DNA from: Planctomycetota bacterium
GTDB taxonomy: Bacteria; Planctomycetota; UBA11346
Direction of reading: 5' to 3'
DNA: 64,000 nucleotides
Assembly (NCBI GenBank): GCA_016745075.1
Contig: JADGDD010000002.1
Location: forward strand, 66,034-130,033
Position 1 is the stretch's first letter; every line of letters starts with the position of its first letter. The position numbers and the translations under genes are program-made. This document shows, one piece after another, positions 43,419-52,210 of the stretch. The notes under the pieces are model-generated. The model saw only the letters and a program-made list of their open reading frames with translations. It had not been told where the DNA came from and did no database searches.

Positions 43419-43766
43419 ATGAAGATGATAGAAGCCATCATTCAACCAAGTAAGCTTGAAGCGGTCAAAGAGGCCCTCAGCGAAATCGAAGTCGTTCGTT
43501 TGACTATCAGCGATGTTCAAGGGTTTGGCCGACAAAAAGGTCATACTGAAGTATATCGTGGTCACGAATATACCGTTAACTTATTGCGCAAGGTTAAGAT
43601 CCAAATCGCAGTAAATGATGAGTTTGTCGATTCTACTGTAGGAGCCATCATTAAAGGCGGCCGCAGTGGAGAAGAAGGCAAAGTTGGCGACGGTAAAATA
43701 TTTGTCATTCCGCTTGAAGAATGTGTGCGTATTCGCACTGGTGAACGCGGTTCAGACGCAATCTAA
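43419..43766 (+). CDS. glnK: Nitrogen regulatory protein P-II
   Basis: A small trimeric sensor that binds ATP, ADP and 2-oxoglutarate and gates Amt or controls glutamine synthetase adenylylation. It shows the T-loop GFGRQKGHTEVYRGHEY with the uridylylation tyrosine at position 51 and Tyr46, and the B-loop GGRSGEEGKVGDGKIFV, followed by RIRTGERG. Its 115 residues are close to the usual 112. Linked to amt it is best called GlnK, though GlnB cannot be excluded by sequence. It has AAAGGAATTTAATC upstream of ATG and its own terminator. Confidence 0.95.
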   Translation: MKMIEAIIQPSKLEAVKEALSEIEVVRLTISDVQGFGRQKGHTEVYRGHEYTVNLLRKVKIQIAVNDEFVDSTVGAIIKGGRSGEEGKVGDGKIFVIPLEECVRIRTGERGSDAI

Positions 43767-43772
43767 CCTTAT

Positions 43773-43810
43773 AACCCAGTAGGTGTGCGCGCTTACTGGG
43801 TTTTTTTTTC
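43773..43810 (+). terminator. Terminator of the P-II gene
   Basis: AACCCAGTA (43773-43781) pairs with TACTGGGTT (43794-43802), followed by a run of T to 43809. Confidence 0.92.
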
Positions 43811-43858
43811 TACCACCACACTCAGGTCTCTACCTGATCATTATTACGGAGTTTCTCT

Positions 43859-45271
43859 ATGTCTATCGCTGACGTACAAAAGCTAGCCCAAGAAAATGAT
43901 GTCAAATTTGTTGATATCATGTTTGGCGACGTTTTTGGCACCTTACAACACGTTACTTTCCCAGCAAATGTCTTGGAAAATGAAGACTTTTTCGAAGATG
44001 GCGTTGCATTTGACGGGTCATCTATCCGCGGTTGGAAATCAATCGACAAATCAGACATGAAAATTGTCCCAGATCCAACTTCTGTATTCCTTGACCCATT
44101 TCGTGACTATCCAACTGTTTGTATGTTTGGTGACGTATTTGAGCCACGCACAGGCCAACGTTACGAGCGTGACGCACGTAGTATCGCTTGGAAAGTGTTG
44201 CAATATTTGAAAGAAACAGGCATTGGCGACATTGCTTACTTTGGCGCAGAGCCAGAATTCTTTGTTCTTGATGGAGTTCGTTATGGTTCAGAGCCACAAC
44301 AAGCCTTCTACAGTGTTGAAAGCTCTGAGTCTCCATATTCAGCAGCAGACGACGATGGCTTTAACCTTGGCCATAAGATTAAACATAAACATGGTTACTT
44401 CCCAACAACACCACAAGATACCCTCATGGACCTTCGTTGCGAAATGATGTTGAACATGGAAGGCATGGGAATTATACCAGAATTGCACCATCACGAAGTT
44501 GCTACTTTTGGTCAATGCGAAATCGGTATGCAATTTGATGCGCTTATCCAAGCTGCAGATAATGTTCATAAGCTGAAACATGCTGTGAAAAACACTGCAT
44601 TCCAACATGGCAAAACCGCAACCTTTATGCCAAAACCAGTATTCGGTGACAATGGTAGTGGTATGCACTGTCACACCTCTATCTGGAAAGACGGCAAAAA
44701 TATGTTTGCTGGCGACGGATATGGCAACATGAGCCAAACAGCTATCTATGCTATTGGTGGTATTTTGCGTCACGGTCGTGCTATCCAAGCATTTACTAAT
44801 CCATCAGCAAACAGCTACCGTCGTTTGGTTCCTGGTTATGAAGCGCCAGTAAACCTCGCCTACAGTGCAACAAACCGTAGTGCAACGATTCGTATCCCAC
44901 ACGTAAACGGTGATGCTGCTCGTCGTTTTGAATTCCGTTGTCCAGATGCATCTGGTAGCCCATACCTCGCATTCTCTGCTATCTTGATGGCAATGATTGA
45001 CGGTATCAAAAACCAAATCGACCCAGGTCAACCAATGGATAAAAACATCTACGATCTTCCACCAGAAGAACTCGCAGAAATTCCATCAACTTGTGGAAGT
45101 CTCGAAGAAGCCCTCAACGAACTTGAAAATGACAGCGACTGGCTTACAGCTGGTGATGTATTTGATAAAGACTTCGTTGATACTTATATCGATTACAAAC
45201 GTGAAACTGAAGTGCTTCCACTTAAGCTTCGCCCGAATCCATACGAATTCCATTTGTACTATGATTGCTAA
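43859..45271 (+). CDS. glnA: Glutamine synthetase type I
   Basis: Makes glutamine from glutamate, ammonia and ATP as a dodecamer. It has FDGSSIRGW, EPEFFVLD, the ATP-binding KPVFGDNGSGMHCHTS, NRSATIRIP and the adenylylation site NIYDLPPEE with Tyr398. The 470 residues and this tyrosine place it with the GSI-beta enzymes regulated by adenylylation, consistent with P-II next to it. ATG 43859 has GGAG upstream. It follows the P-II terminator, so it has its own promoter, and ends at a bidirectional terminator. Confidence 0.97.
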   Translation: MSIADVQKLAQENDVKFVDIMFGDVFGTLQHVTFPANVLENEDFFEDGVAFDGSSIRGWKSIDKSDMKIVPDPTSVFLDPFRDYPTVCMFGDVFEPRTGQRYERDARSIAWKVLQYLKETGIGDIAYFGAEPEFFVLDGVRYGSEPQQAFYSVESSESPYSAADDDGFNLGHKIKHKHGYFPTTPQDTLMDLRCEMMLNMEGMGIIPELHHHEVATFGQCEIGMQFDALIQAADNVHKLKHAVKNTAFQHGKTATFMPKPVFGDNGSGMHCHTSIWKDGKNMFAGDGYGNMSQTAIYAIGGILRHGRAIQAFTNPSANSYRRLVPGYEAPVNLAYSATNRSATIRIPHVNGDAARRFEFRCPDASGSPYLAFSAILMAMIDGIKNQIDPGQPMDKNIYDLPPEELAEIPSTCGSLEEALNELENDSDWLTAGDVFDKDFVDTYIDYKRETEVLPLKLRPNPYEFHLYYDC

Positions 45272-45300
45272 ACTCTAGAAGTGCTGACAATCAAACGATT

Positions 45301-45343
45301 ACACAAAAAACCCCAGCCAAATAAGGCTGGGGTTTTTTTGTGT
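45301..45343. terminator. Bidirectional terminator between glnA and the polysaccharide locus
   Basis: An 18-base inverted repeat (ACACAAAAAACCCCAGCC, 45301-45318, with 45325-45343) and loop AAATAA ends both glnA and the long minus-strand polysaccharide operon. Confidence 0.94.
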
Positions 45344-45393
45344 CTATGGTCTTCTCTGTAATCGAATAAACGGTTCTTTGTTTTAAGAGAAAA

Positions 45394-47202
45394 TTAAGAG
45401 TTAGAAGTGGTCCATTCTGGAACAAGAATTTTAAGGCTGGCCAAAGCATCTTTCTTATCACCGGTGTGGCAAGCATTAAGCAATGTCTCTATATCATGGG
45501 ATAAATTATCCCAGCCAAGGGAAAGAGGTTTGGCAATCATAACACCTTCAACCGCAGTGCCGCCTTCTGCATCATTAATGATTAATTCTTCATACATTTT
45601 TTCACCTGGTCGCAGCCCAGTAAATTCAATTTTAATGTCTGTATCTGGGATATACCCAGCCTTAAAGATAAGTTGTCTAGCGAGGTCTAATATTTTAACA
45701 GGTTTTCCCATATCTAGAATAAAGATCTCACCCCGGTCAGCAAGAGCACCTGATTGTAAGACCAATTCGACAGCTTCAGGAATAAGCATAAAATAACGGG
45801 TCATTTCAGGATGAGTAACGGTTACTGGGCCGCCTGAATTAATTTGATTAACAAAATGAGGGATGACACTGCCAGAAGAGCCAAGTACATTACCAAATCG
45901 TACAGCACAAGCGTGAACGCCATCAAGAGGATAATTTTGCAAAAGTAATTCACAAACACGTTTACTGGCTCCCATTACATTTGTGGGACGCACGGCTTTG
46001 TCTGTTGAAATATGAACAAGCTTATCAACTGCAAACTTTTTCACGCAATGAAGTAGATTTAAGAGCCCGCCTATATTATTAATAAGTCCACCCATTGGGT
46101 TATGTTCGACCAGTGGTACATGCTTATAAGCAGCTGCATGGTAGACAACTTGTGGACAATGCATTTGAAAGGTCCGTTCTAATGCGTCTTTTTGGCAAAG
46201 AGATAAAAGGACAGCTTGTATCTCAACACCAGCAGGCGCTGCAGACCGTAGTTCCTGATCAATCATGTAGAGATTGTATTCCGAATGATCTATGATGATA
46301 ATCTTTTTAGCATGCGCCGAAGCAACTTGTCGGCAGATCTCACTGCCAATGCTACCGCCAGCGCCTGTAATCAAAACAGTTTTCCCATTCAGCATTTTTC
46401 GAACGAGTGTTTTATCCAGATTACGTTTGGGGCGGTGTAACAGATCTTCCATAGACATGTCTTCTACAGAAAAATTTCCTGACCCGTCAATGATGCGGTC
46501 AACACCATGGACGACTTTCATTTTGACACCTTGGTCCATGCACAAATGGAAAACTTCTTTCAGACGAGGTTGAGATAAATCACTAATGGCAACCACCAGT
46601 ACGTCAAAAGATTTATCTTTACGAATGGTTGCAAGATCCTCAGGTGGCCCAAATACTTTGCGGCCATGAATAACAGACCCCTTTAGGCGTTTATTATCAT
46701 CAAAGAAACCGACAACACGGTAACCATTATTTTGAAGGTTCCTCATCATCATTTCACCAAGATAACCAGCTCCGTACAAACACACACGTACAACAACTCG
46801 TTTTTGTAGTTGTTTCCAGCGAAAATAGCTGCGTACTACAATTCGGGATGAACCTAAGAAGGTACAAGTTAATAAAAATTCAAGTAAGAGAAATGCACGA
46901 CCAAGACCACCAAGGTCATCGTAGGAAAAGAAAAAGGCAACGCTTGCGGCAGCAATAGAGCCACCAATACATGCTAAGCATAAGGTTAGCACCGTGTGGA
47001 TGCCTGAGAATCGTAATACAGCTCGATATAATCCCCAACGAATTAAGAGCAAGCAGCGTACACAGACCATAACAGATACAATAAACCACGCTTCTCTATG
47101 GGCTACTCGGTCTAATAAAATGGAACCGATTTCCATAGACAAGGCCATAAGGATAATGTCGCCAAACATCCACGATAAGGGTTTTGCAATGGAGCGTTTC
47201 AT
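45394..47202 (-). CDS. WbpM/CapD-type nucleotide-sugar 4,6-dehydratase
   Basis: A 602-residue membrane-bound dehydratase of the WbpM/CapD/PglF family, which makes UDP-4-keto-6-deoxy sugars from UDP-GlcNAc. Four N-terminal helices (ending near AAASVAFFF) precede a first Rossmann segment (RVCLYGAGYLGEMMM) and then the SDR domain with VLITGAGGSIGSEICRQ. The active site STDKAVRPTNVMGASKRV carries the Asp-Lys pair and the Lys in SKR. FTGLRPGEKMYEEL is also typical. It is the last gene of the minus-strand locus, where it may supply the first sugar for the lipid carrier. Confidence 0.93.
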   Translation of the reverse strand: MKRSIAKPLSWMFGDIILMALSMEIGSILLDRVAHREAWFIVSVMVCVRCLLLIRWGLYRAVLRFSGIHTVLTLCLACIGGSIAAASVAFFFSYDDLGGLGRAFLLLEFLLTCTFLGSSRIVVRSYFRWKQLQKRVVVRVCLYGAGYLGEMMMRNLQNNGYRVVGFFDDNKRLKGSVIHGRKVFGPPEDLATIRKDKSFDVLVVAISDLSQPRLKEVFHLCMDQGVKMKVVHGVDRIIDGSGNFSVEDMSMEDLLHRPKRNLDKTLVRKMLNGKTVLITGAGGSIGSEICRQVASAHAKKIIIIDHSEYNLYMIDQELRSAAPAGVEIQAVLLSLCQKDALERTFQMHCPQVVYHAAAYKHVPLVEHNPMGGLINNIGGLLNLLHCVKKFAVDKLVHISTDKAVRPTNVMGASKRVCELLLQNYPLDGVHACAVRFGNVLGSSGSVIPHFVNQINSGGPVTVTHPEMTRYFMLIPEAVELVLQSGALADRGEIFILDMGKPVKILDLARQLIFKAGYIPDTDIKIEFTGLRPGEKMYEELIINDAEGGTAVEGVMIAKPLSLGWDNLSHDIETLLNACHTGDKKDALASLKILVPEWTTSNS

Positions 47203-47226
47203 TGGCTCCTCCTGTTTGTAATGATA

Positions 47227-47799
47227 TTAATGAGTAACATCTTTTCTGAATAATACTTTGACGAATGTTTGAACAATGATTTTGAGGTCAAAGAAAAAAG
47301 ATTTATTATGGAGATAGAATTCATCTAATTCTACTTTTTGAGGAATAGGAAGTTCATCCCGACCATTGATTTGAGCCCAGCCGGTTAAACCTTGAGGAAT
47401 AGTTGAGACCTGTTTTTCTGTGCGCAAAGCAATAAGATTATCTTGATTATAAAGGGCTGGTCGAGGGCCAACTATACTAATGTCGCCTTTTATAATATTG
47501 AGGAGTTGAGGTAACTCATCGAGGCTGGACTTTCGTAAGAATTGGCCAATTGGAGTGAGGTGTTGAGATGGGTCTTGAAGTAAGTGAGTAGCTACCGCTG
47601 GAGTATCTGTTTTCATGCTGCGGAATTTTGGCATCATAAAAGTCTTATTGTGTCGGCCTACACGTTCAGACCAATAGAGAACGGGTCCACGTGAGGTGAT
47701 TTTAACAAAAAAAGCTATCACGAGCATTGGTAGAGCGAGAACGAGCATAGCAGTGAAAGACACTATTATATCAAAGATTCTCTTTGAAAATGCATACAT
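47227..47799 (-). CDS. Initiating sugar-phosphate transferase (bacterial sugar transferase family)
   Basis: Transfers a sugar phosphate onto undecaprenyl phosphate, starting repeat-unit synthesis. It has one N-terminal re-entrant or membrane helix (KRIFDIIVSFTAMLVLALP), and the family motifs FRSMKTD, LRKSSLDELPQLLNI, GDISIVGPRPAL and GLTGWAQINGRDEL. At 190 residues it is the small PglC-like form. Start ATG 47799 has GGAGAGGAG upstream in the end of the epimerase gene; the longer frame begins in that sequence. Located between the dehydratase and an epimerase. Confidence 0.92.
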   Translation of the reverse strand: MYAFSKRIFDIIVSFTAMLVLALPMLVIAFFVKITSRGPVLYWSERVGRHNKTFMMPKFRSMKTDTPAVATHLLQDPSQHLTPIGQFLRKSSLDELPQLLNIIKGDISIVGPRPALYNQDNLIALRTEKQVSTIPQGLTGWAQINGRDELPIPQKVELDEFYLHNKSFFFDLKIIVQTFVKVLFRKDVTH

Positions 47800-47800
47800 G

Positions 47801-48661
47801 TTATGACTCCTCTCCATGTATCATTTGCTGGACTCCTTGGGCGATTGTTAAAGGATTTTCTAAGGAGAGTATTTCCTTCGTAGTGCTATTGTCTACCTCT
47901 AGACTTTTGTAGAGGCGTTGATAAAGCATCGGTTTGAATAAGCGTACAATCATTGCAAACAATGGAATACGTATGAGTACCATTGTCGTATCTAGCTCTT
48001 TAGCGATCAGTTGAATAAGCTGGCTTGTAGAAAGCGGTTCGTCATCGCTCGCTAGAAAGACACCGCTTGTCTGTTTATTGATAAGTGTGGCAATCAGGTG
48101 GCAAAGATTACCATTTGAGACCATGCTTCTGCTATTTTTTATCTTGCCAAAGGGTAATAGCGGCATTTTGTTTGTCAGGGCAATAAGGCTTTTCATGTTT
48201 GCTTTTACGCCAGCACCATAAACAATGGGAGTTCTTATAATGGAAACAATAAAATCTTCGTTTTCTAATGCTTGAAGTTTTTGTTCAGCAGCTAGTTTAC
48301 TTTTTCCGTAATCATCTAAGGGAGTACAAGCGCTGTCTTCGGTATATGGTGTGTCTGTTTCTTCGCCATAGACTTTAACGGTACTCATAAAGATAAAATG
48401 TTTGACCCCTGCATCTTTAGCAGCATGGGCTAGCTTCATGGTTTGCTGTATGTTAATTTGCTCGTATTGTTCTTTGCTTGCGCCACCCATTTGGTGGACA
48501 AGGGCAGATAAATGGACAATAGCATTAATCCCCGTACACAATTCAGGAGTTACGGTTCCTGTTCTAAATGAGAAAGGGTGGATTGTATATTGTGTGGCAT
48601 AATGAGATGTAAAATATGAGCCGACAAAGCCACTGGCACCGGTTACTAAAACATGTGTCAT
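47801..48661 (-). CDS. NAD-dependent epimerase/dehydratase (extended SDR)
   Basis: A nucleotide-sugar modifying enzyme with VLVTGASGFVGSYF at the N-terminus, AIVHLSALVHQMGG, the active-site Ser/Thr region FMSTVKVYGE and the catalytic YGKSK. Length 286 residues. Members next to CapD-type dehydratases and PglC-like transferases often reduce 4-keto sugars (for instance to QuiNAc or FucNAc). The product here is not decided. Two bases separate its stop from the sugar transferase start. Confidence 0.87.
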   Translation of the reverse strand: MTHVLVTGASGFVGSYFTSHYATQYTIHPFSFRTGTVTPELCTGINAIVHLSALVHQMGGASKEQYEQINIQQTMKLAHAAKDAGVKHFIFMSTVKVYGEETDTPYTEDSACTPLDDYGKSKLAAEQKLQALENEDFIVSIIRTPIVYGAGVKANMKSLIALTNKMPLLPFGKIKNSRSMVSNGNLCHLIATLINKQTSGVFLASDDEPLSTSQLIQLIAKELDTTMVLIRIPLFAMIVRLFKPMLYQRLYKSLEVDNSTTKEILSLENPLTIAQGVQQMIHGEES

Positions 48662-48664
48662 GAG

Positions 48665-49480
48665 TTATCCTTTGGGACTATCAGCGTTTGCTGCCGTCTC
48701 GTATTGATGATGTAACGCAATTGCTTTGCCATTTTTATATTTCGTAAACCCATTGTGAGTGTAGTGGATGAAATAGTAGATACTTTGGAAGAAGCCAATT
48801 TTTTCAACATCCCTGTAGGTTGTCCATTGCCAACGAGCTGTGCGCATTTTGTTTGATGAATAGGATTGGCCCATTAAGCGGTATTGAGAAAGTCGTTCAG
48901 GAAGACCATGTGCATAGTCGATGATTTTCAAAATGTCTAACCATAAGACGTAGTCTTCACGAGAAACACGTTTGAGATATTGTTTACCAATAGCGCCTGC
49001 ATCATAGATAGCGGTCAAATTGCCAATCATGCAGGTCTTGAGAAGGCCTTTGTAGTTCACTTTGGTTTGTGGGATCAAAAACTCACCAACAAGATTGTCT
49101 TCTTCGTCTATGGTCTGGTATGACGTAAAGGAGAGCTTTGCGTTAGATGATTTCATAAAAGCAATTTGCTTTTCAAGTTTATTGGGTAGCCAAATATCAT
49201 CGCTATCAAGGAAAGCAATGTATTGACCCTGGGATTCTTCAATGGCTTTATTGCGAGCGACTCCTTGCCCAGAGTTTTGTTCGAGTTTGAACAGTTTAAC
49301 GCGAGAATCTTTTTGGACATACTCTTCGATGACTGAGTTAGAGTTGTCTGGGGAGGCATCGTCAACAATAAGTAATTCCCAAGAACCGTATGTTTGTGCC
49401 ATCACAGACTCTATTGAGCGGCCAATAAAATTCTCAACATTGTAGGATGGCATAATGACTGATACTAAATCATCTATCAT
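48665..49480 (-). CDS. Family 2 glycosyltransferase
   Basis: A GT-A fold transferase of 271 residues: VSVIMPSYNVENFIGRSIES, ELLIVDDASPDNS, GVARNKAIEESQGQYIAFLDSDD-type sequence with the DSD metal/nucleotide motif, and WLPNKLEKQ. The C-terminal part (VSREDYVLWLDIL) holds the catalytic region. It adds a sugar to the repeat unit; donor and acceptor are unknown. Confidence 0.92.
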   Translation of the reverse strand: MIDDLVSVIMPSYNVENFIGRSIESVMAQTYGSWELLIVDDASPDNSNSVIEEYVQKDSRVKLFKLEQNSGQGVARNKAIEESQGQYIAFLDSDDIWLPNKLEKQIAFMKSSNAKLSFTSYQTIDEEDNLVGEFLIPQTKVNYKGLLKTCMIGNLTAIYDAGAIGKQYLKRVSREDYVLWLDILKIIDYAHGLPERLSQYRLMGQSYSSNKMRTARWQWTTYRDVEKIGFFQSIYYFIHYTHNGFTKYKNGKAIALHHQYETAANADSPKG

Positions 49481-49495
49481 TGGGTACTTCCTCTT

Positions 49496-50917
49496 TTAAG
49501 CGGGCAGTAAAACGTGTTTATCTAAATATTCTAAGAGTGAGTCTGAGAAATCATTGTAATTAGATTCGTCATCAAAATAGATATCCCCTCGGTATGACTG
49601 TTCCCACACTGCAGCGAAGTATTGTTGAATGTCATCTTCACTTGGACCGGAGGCATTGTTTGTCAGTGTTTCGGCAATGTGTCTGCGCAAGTCTTTGAGG
49701 TTGTCAATATAAGAAACCAAAGGAGATTTGTCATAGAAGGCATCGCCTAATACGAGCACTGGTTTCCCAAGCAATGCTGCTTCAGCTCCAGCCTTAGAGT
49801 TGATCGTGACAATTAATGATGCTTTCAGTAAAACGTCATAGTTGTTTGTTCGAGGTTCGAGAAGTACGACATTATCAAACATTTTGAGCGTTTCAGAAAT
49901 ACGTTTTCTATCAATGTCGCCAAGCATGGCAGGATGTTCTTTAATTGCTAATTTTGTACCGATAGGTAGGGAGCGAGCAAGTAAATGGATGAGTCCCAAT
50001 TGGTCAAAATATTCTGGAGAGCGTACCGTTAAGGCAACGTCATTTGGTACATGCATCGGAAAGTAGATGAAGGTGTCTTCTGGAACTGTAGCATAAAATC
50101 TACGTAGCAAGACATTGTTGATCAGCATGCGCACATGACGTTTTACATGATGGCCGATGTAAGAAAATTCTTCTTGTTTCTTTTTAATGACTTTTGAGAA
50201 GATTTTCTGGAAGAGTCTGGTTATATTATGGCGGCTGAGCATTTTTTTGATTGGGTTACGATAGCCCGCTTTGTCTTTCATTGGAATGACAATTTTTTTC
50301 TGTGCCAAAGTTTCTTCGAGGTAGGTCTTTAGTTCAGCTGGCACATCTGTGATTGGGCTATCTGGAGCACCAACATCAATTGAGCTAATGTCATTTTTCA
50401 CAAAGAAGACGCGACCACGAAAAAATGATGGTTCGAGAAATATATTATCAATGCCATGTTTTTTAGCAACGAAATAGCAAGAAAGCAAAGAACTAAAACC
50501 ACCGAGTTCTTGAATGACAAACAGTTTGCCAGAGAAGCTCTCTTGTATGCCAGTAATTATTTTCTCAAAAGACTTGATGTAATTGCAGTATTTAGTCTTA
50601 ATATCAACTGTTTTTTTGATATTAAAGGCAATTTTCTCGTGACTCATCAGGATATTGGGTTCATCCATGCCATAGCTTTCGCATAGGCTGGCAAAGGTTG
50701 CATGAATATCGGGGTCCCTTTGGATACCTTCAAAAATATTATAGCAGGTAACGCCTTGCTCAGTGATATACTGACAACTTTCTTCGTGAAAGGAGACGAT
50801 GCAGACATCATGTCCACGATTACGCATCTCTTTGGCCCAGCCAACGAAGAAAATAGTCTGATTCATGGCCAAAGTTGTGAAAATAAAGCTATGCCTTTCC
50901 AATGTACTGCTCCTCAT
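49496..50917 (-). CDS. Capsule-type GT-B glycosyltransferase-like protein
   Basis: A 473-residue protein with two Rossmann-like halves. The C-terminal half has YFPMHVPNDVA, KLAIKEHPAMLGD and VTINSKAGAEAALLGKPVLVLGDAFYD, a pattern shared with capsule synthesis proteins (KpsS/LipB-like) and other GT-B enzymes. The first ATG (50917) overlaps the upstream stop (ATGA), but AGGAG lies 7 bases before an in-frame TTG at 50902, which may be the real start. Its role in the pathway is inferred from context. Confidence 0.8.
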   Translation of the reverse strand: MRSSTLERHSFIFTTLAMNQTIFFVGWAKEMRNRGHDVCIVSFHEESCQYITEQGVTCYNIFEGIQRDPDIHATFASLCESYGMDEPNILMSHEKIAFNIKKTVDIKTKYCNYIKSFEKIITGIQESFSGKLFVIQELGGFSSLLSCYFVAKKHGIDNIFLEPSFFRGRVFFVKNDISSIDVGAPDSPITDVPAELKTYLEETLAQKKIVIPMKDKAGYRNPIKKMLSRHNITRLFQKIFSKVIKKKQEEFSYIGHHVKRHVRMLINNVLLRRFYATVPEDTFIYFPMHVPNDVALTVRSPEYFDQLGLIHLLARSLPIGTKLAIKEHPAMLGDIDRKRISETLKMFDNVVLLEPRTNNYDVLLKASLIVTINSKAGAEAALLGKPVLVLGDAFYDKSPLVSYIDNLKDLRRHIAETLTNNASGPSEDDIQQYFAAVWEQSYRGDIYFDDESNYNDFSDSLLEYLDKHVLLPA

Positions 50918-52140
50918 TTACTTAAACTATCGTTAGCTTGTGGTAGTGATGTTTGTTTTTGCTCGTTTTTGATTTGTGAATGCCAGACAAGTATAATGGC
51001 TACGAAGGCTGAGTAGAGAAATTCAAAGAAGACACCGAGAAACGCTTGGCATAGGCTGTATGCAAAAAACCCCATCGCAAATCCTTGCTGAAGCCCACTG
51101 CCATTCTTTATAATATATCTTACCTTATTGGTCATAATCAAGAGGAAGAGTAATAGCATGCAAAGACCTTGTATGCCAGCATAAGATAAGTAGAATAGGG
51201 GCGCGGTGAAAAGGTCTTCTCCATTAACGCCATCGACTTCGATTAATTCCATTCCTCTAGGTATCCCAAAAGGGAATGCCTCAAATACGGCTATTGCATT
51301 ATGGAGTGATGACATTCTATCTGTATAGGAAGAAGATTTATTGAACATCTCATTATCTGTGCCTAATGTCAGAATGAGGCATCCTATAAAGAAGAGAAAA
51401 GCAATAGTCCAGAGTATTATTCGTTTACTGGCTTTTAAGAATAGAGTTGTTGCTAGTGTTGCAAAGCAAGCAAAGTATGACATTGTCCATAGTAATGTTA
51501 GGCTAATAAGACATAGAAGTGATTTGCGATACTTTATGTCTTGAGTAAATAACAAGATGAAGAAAAAAGGTAAGAGGAAATATGCAAATCGATTAGATTC
51601 AGTAAAGTAGGATGTAAGACGGTAGTAACCATCGAAGCTACCTATGACACCGAAAAACAGATTGAATCCCATGTTGTTTGCAATGTTTAACTTCTCAACA
51701 TCATAGGCCAATGAAAGATTCATGCCGGTAGAATGGAGAAATATAACGAAAATAGCATGAATGGATAGGAGTATGGTAAGATAAGCATAAGCCAACAGAA
51801 ATTGGTTAATGGAAGATGGACGCCGGGAAAAAAAACCAGAAAAAAAGAGTGTGATCAGCCACATGTAAAGATACGAAGGAACAAATTTAAATGTGTGTAA
51901 GGAATAGAGGCCGATTAATAATAGCAGAGGTAATAAGGGTTTAATGTATTTATAATGAGCTGAAAACCCAACAATGAAAAGAATTATCGGGGTGATGATA
52001 ACGAGAGGGTAGTATATAAGGTGCTTTAAGTAGGAGTATTCAAATGTGATGTTTGGGTATAGTTGCAGCCACAATAAGAATAAGAACAACAACAACAAGT
52101 CATTTGCTGATTTTATTTTTGTGTTTTGAATAAGAGTCAT
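50914..52140 (-). CDS. Wzy-like O-antigen/capsule polymerase
   Basis: An integral membrane protein of 408 residues with about ten to twelve hydrophobic helices (LLLLFLFLLWLQLYP, YYPLVIITPIILFIVGFSA, LLWTMSYFACFATLATTLF) and a larger periplasmic loop near GSFDGYYRLTSYFTESNRF. No strong family motif is visible, as usual for Wzy proteins. Its place among transferases and next to Wzx supports polymerase. It overlaps the following gene by four bases. Confidence 0.75.
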   Translation of the reverse strand: MTLIQNTKIKSANDLLLLFLFLLWLQLYPNITFEYSYLKHLIYYPLVIITPIILFIVGFSAHYKYIKPLLPLLLLIGLYSLHTFKFVPSYLYMWLITLFFSGFFSRRPSSINQFLLAYAYLTILLSIHAIFVIFLHSTGMNLSLAYDVEKLNIANNMGFNLFFGVIGSFDGYYRLTSYFTESNRFAYFLLPFFFILLFTQDIKYRKSLLCLISLTLLWTMSYFACFATLATTLFLKASKRIILWTIAFLFFIGCLILTLGTDNEMFNKSSSYTDRMSSLHNAIAVFEAFPFGIPRGMELIEVDGVNGEDLFTAPLFYLSYAGIQGLCMLLLFLLIMTNKVRYIIKNGSGLQQGFAMGFFAYSLCQAFLGVFFEFLYSAFVAIILVWHSQIKNEQKQTSLPQANDSLSK

Positions 52141-52210
52141 GTTTGAATTATCATAGATGAGAGTATTTATCGATTATATGCCCAGTGTTTTGAGATATAA
52201 GGGCAGGAAT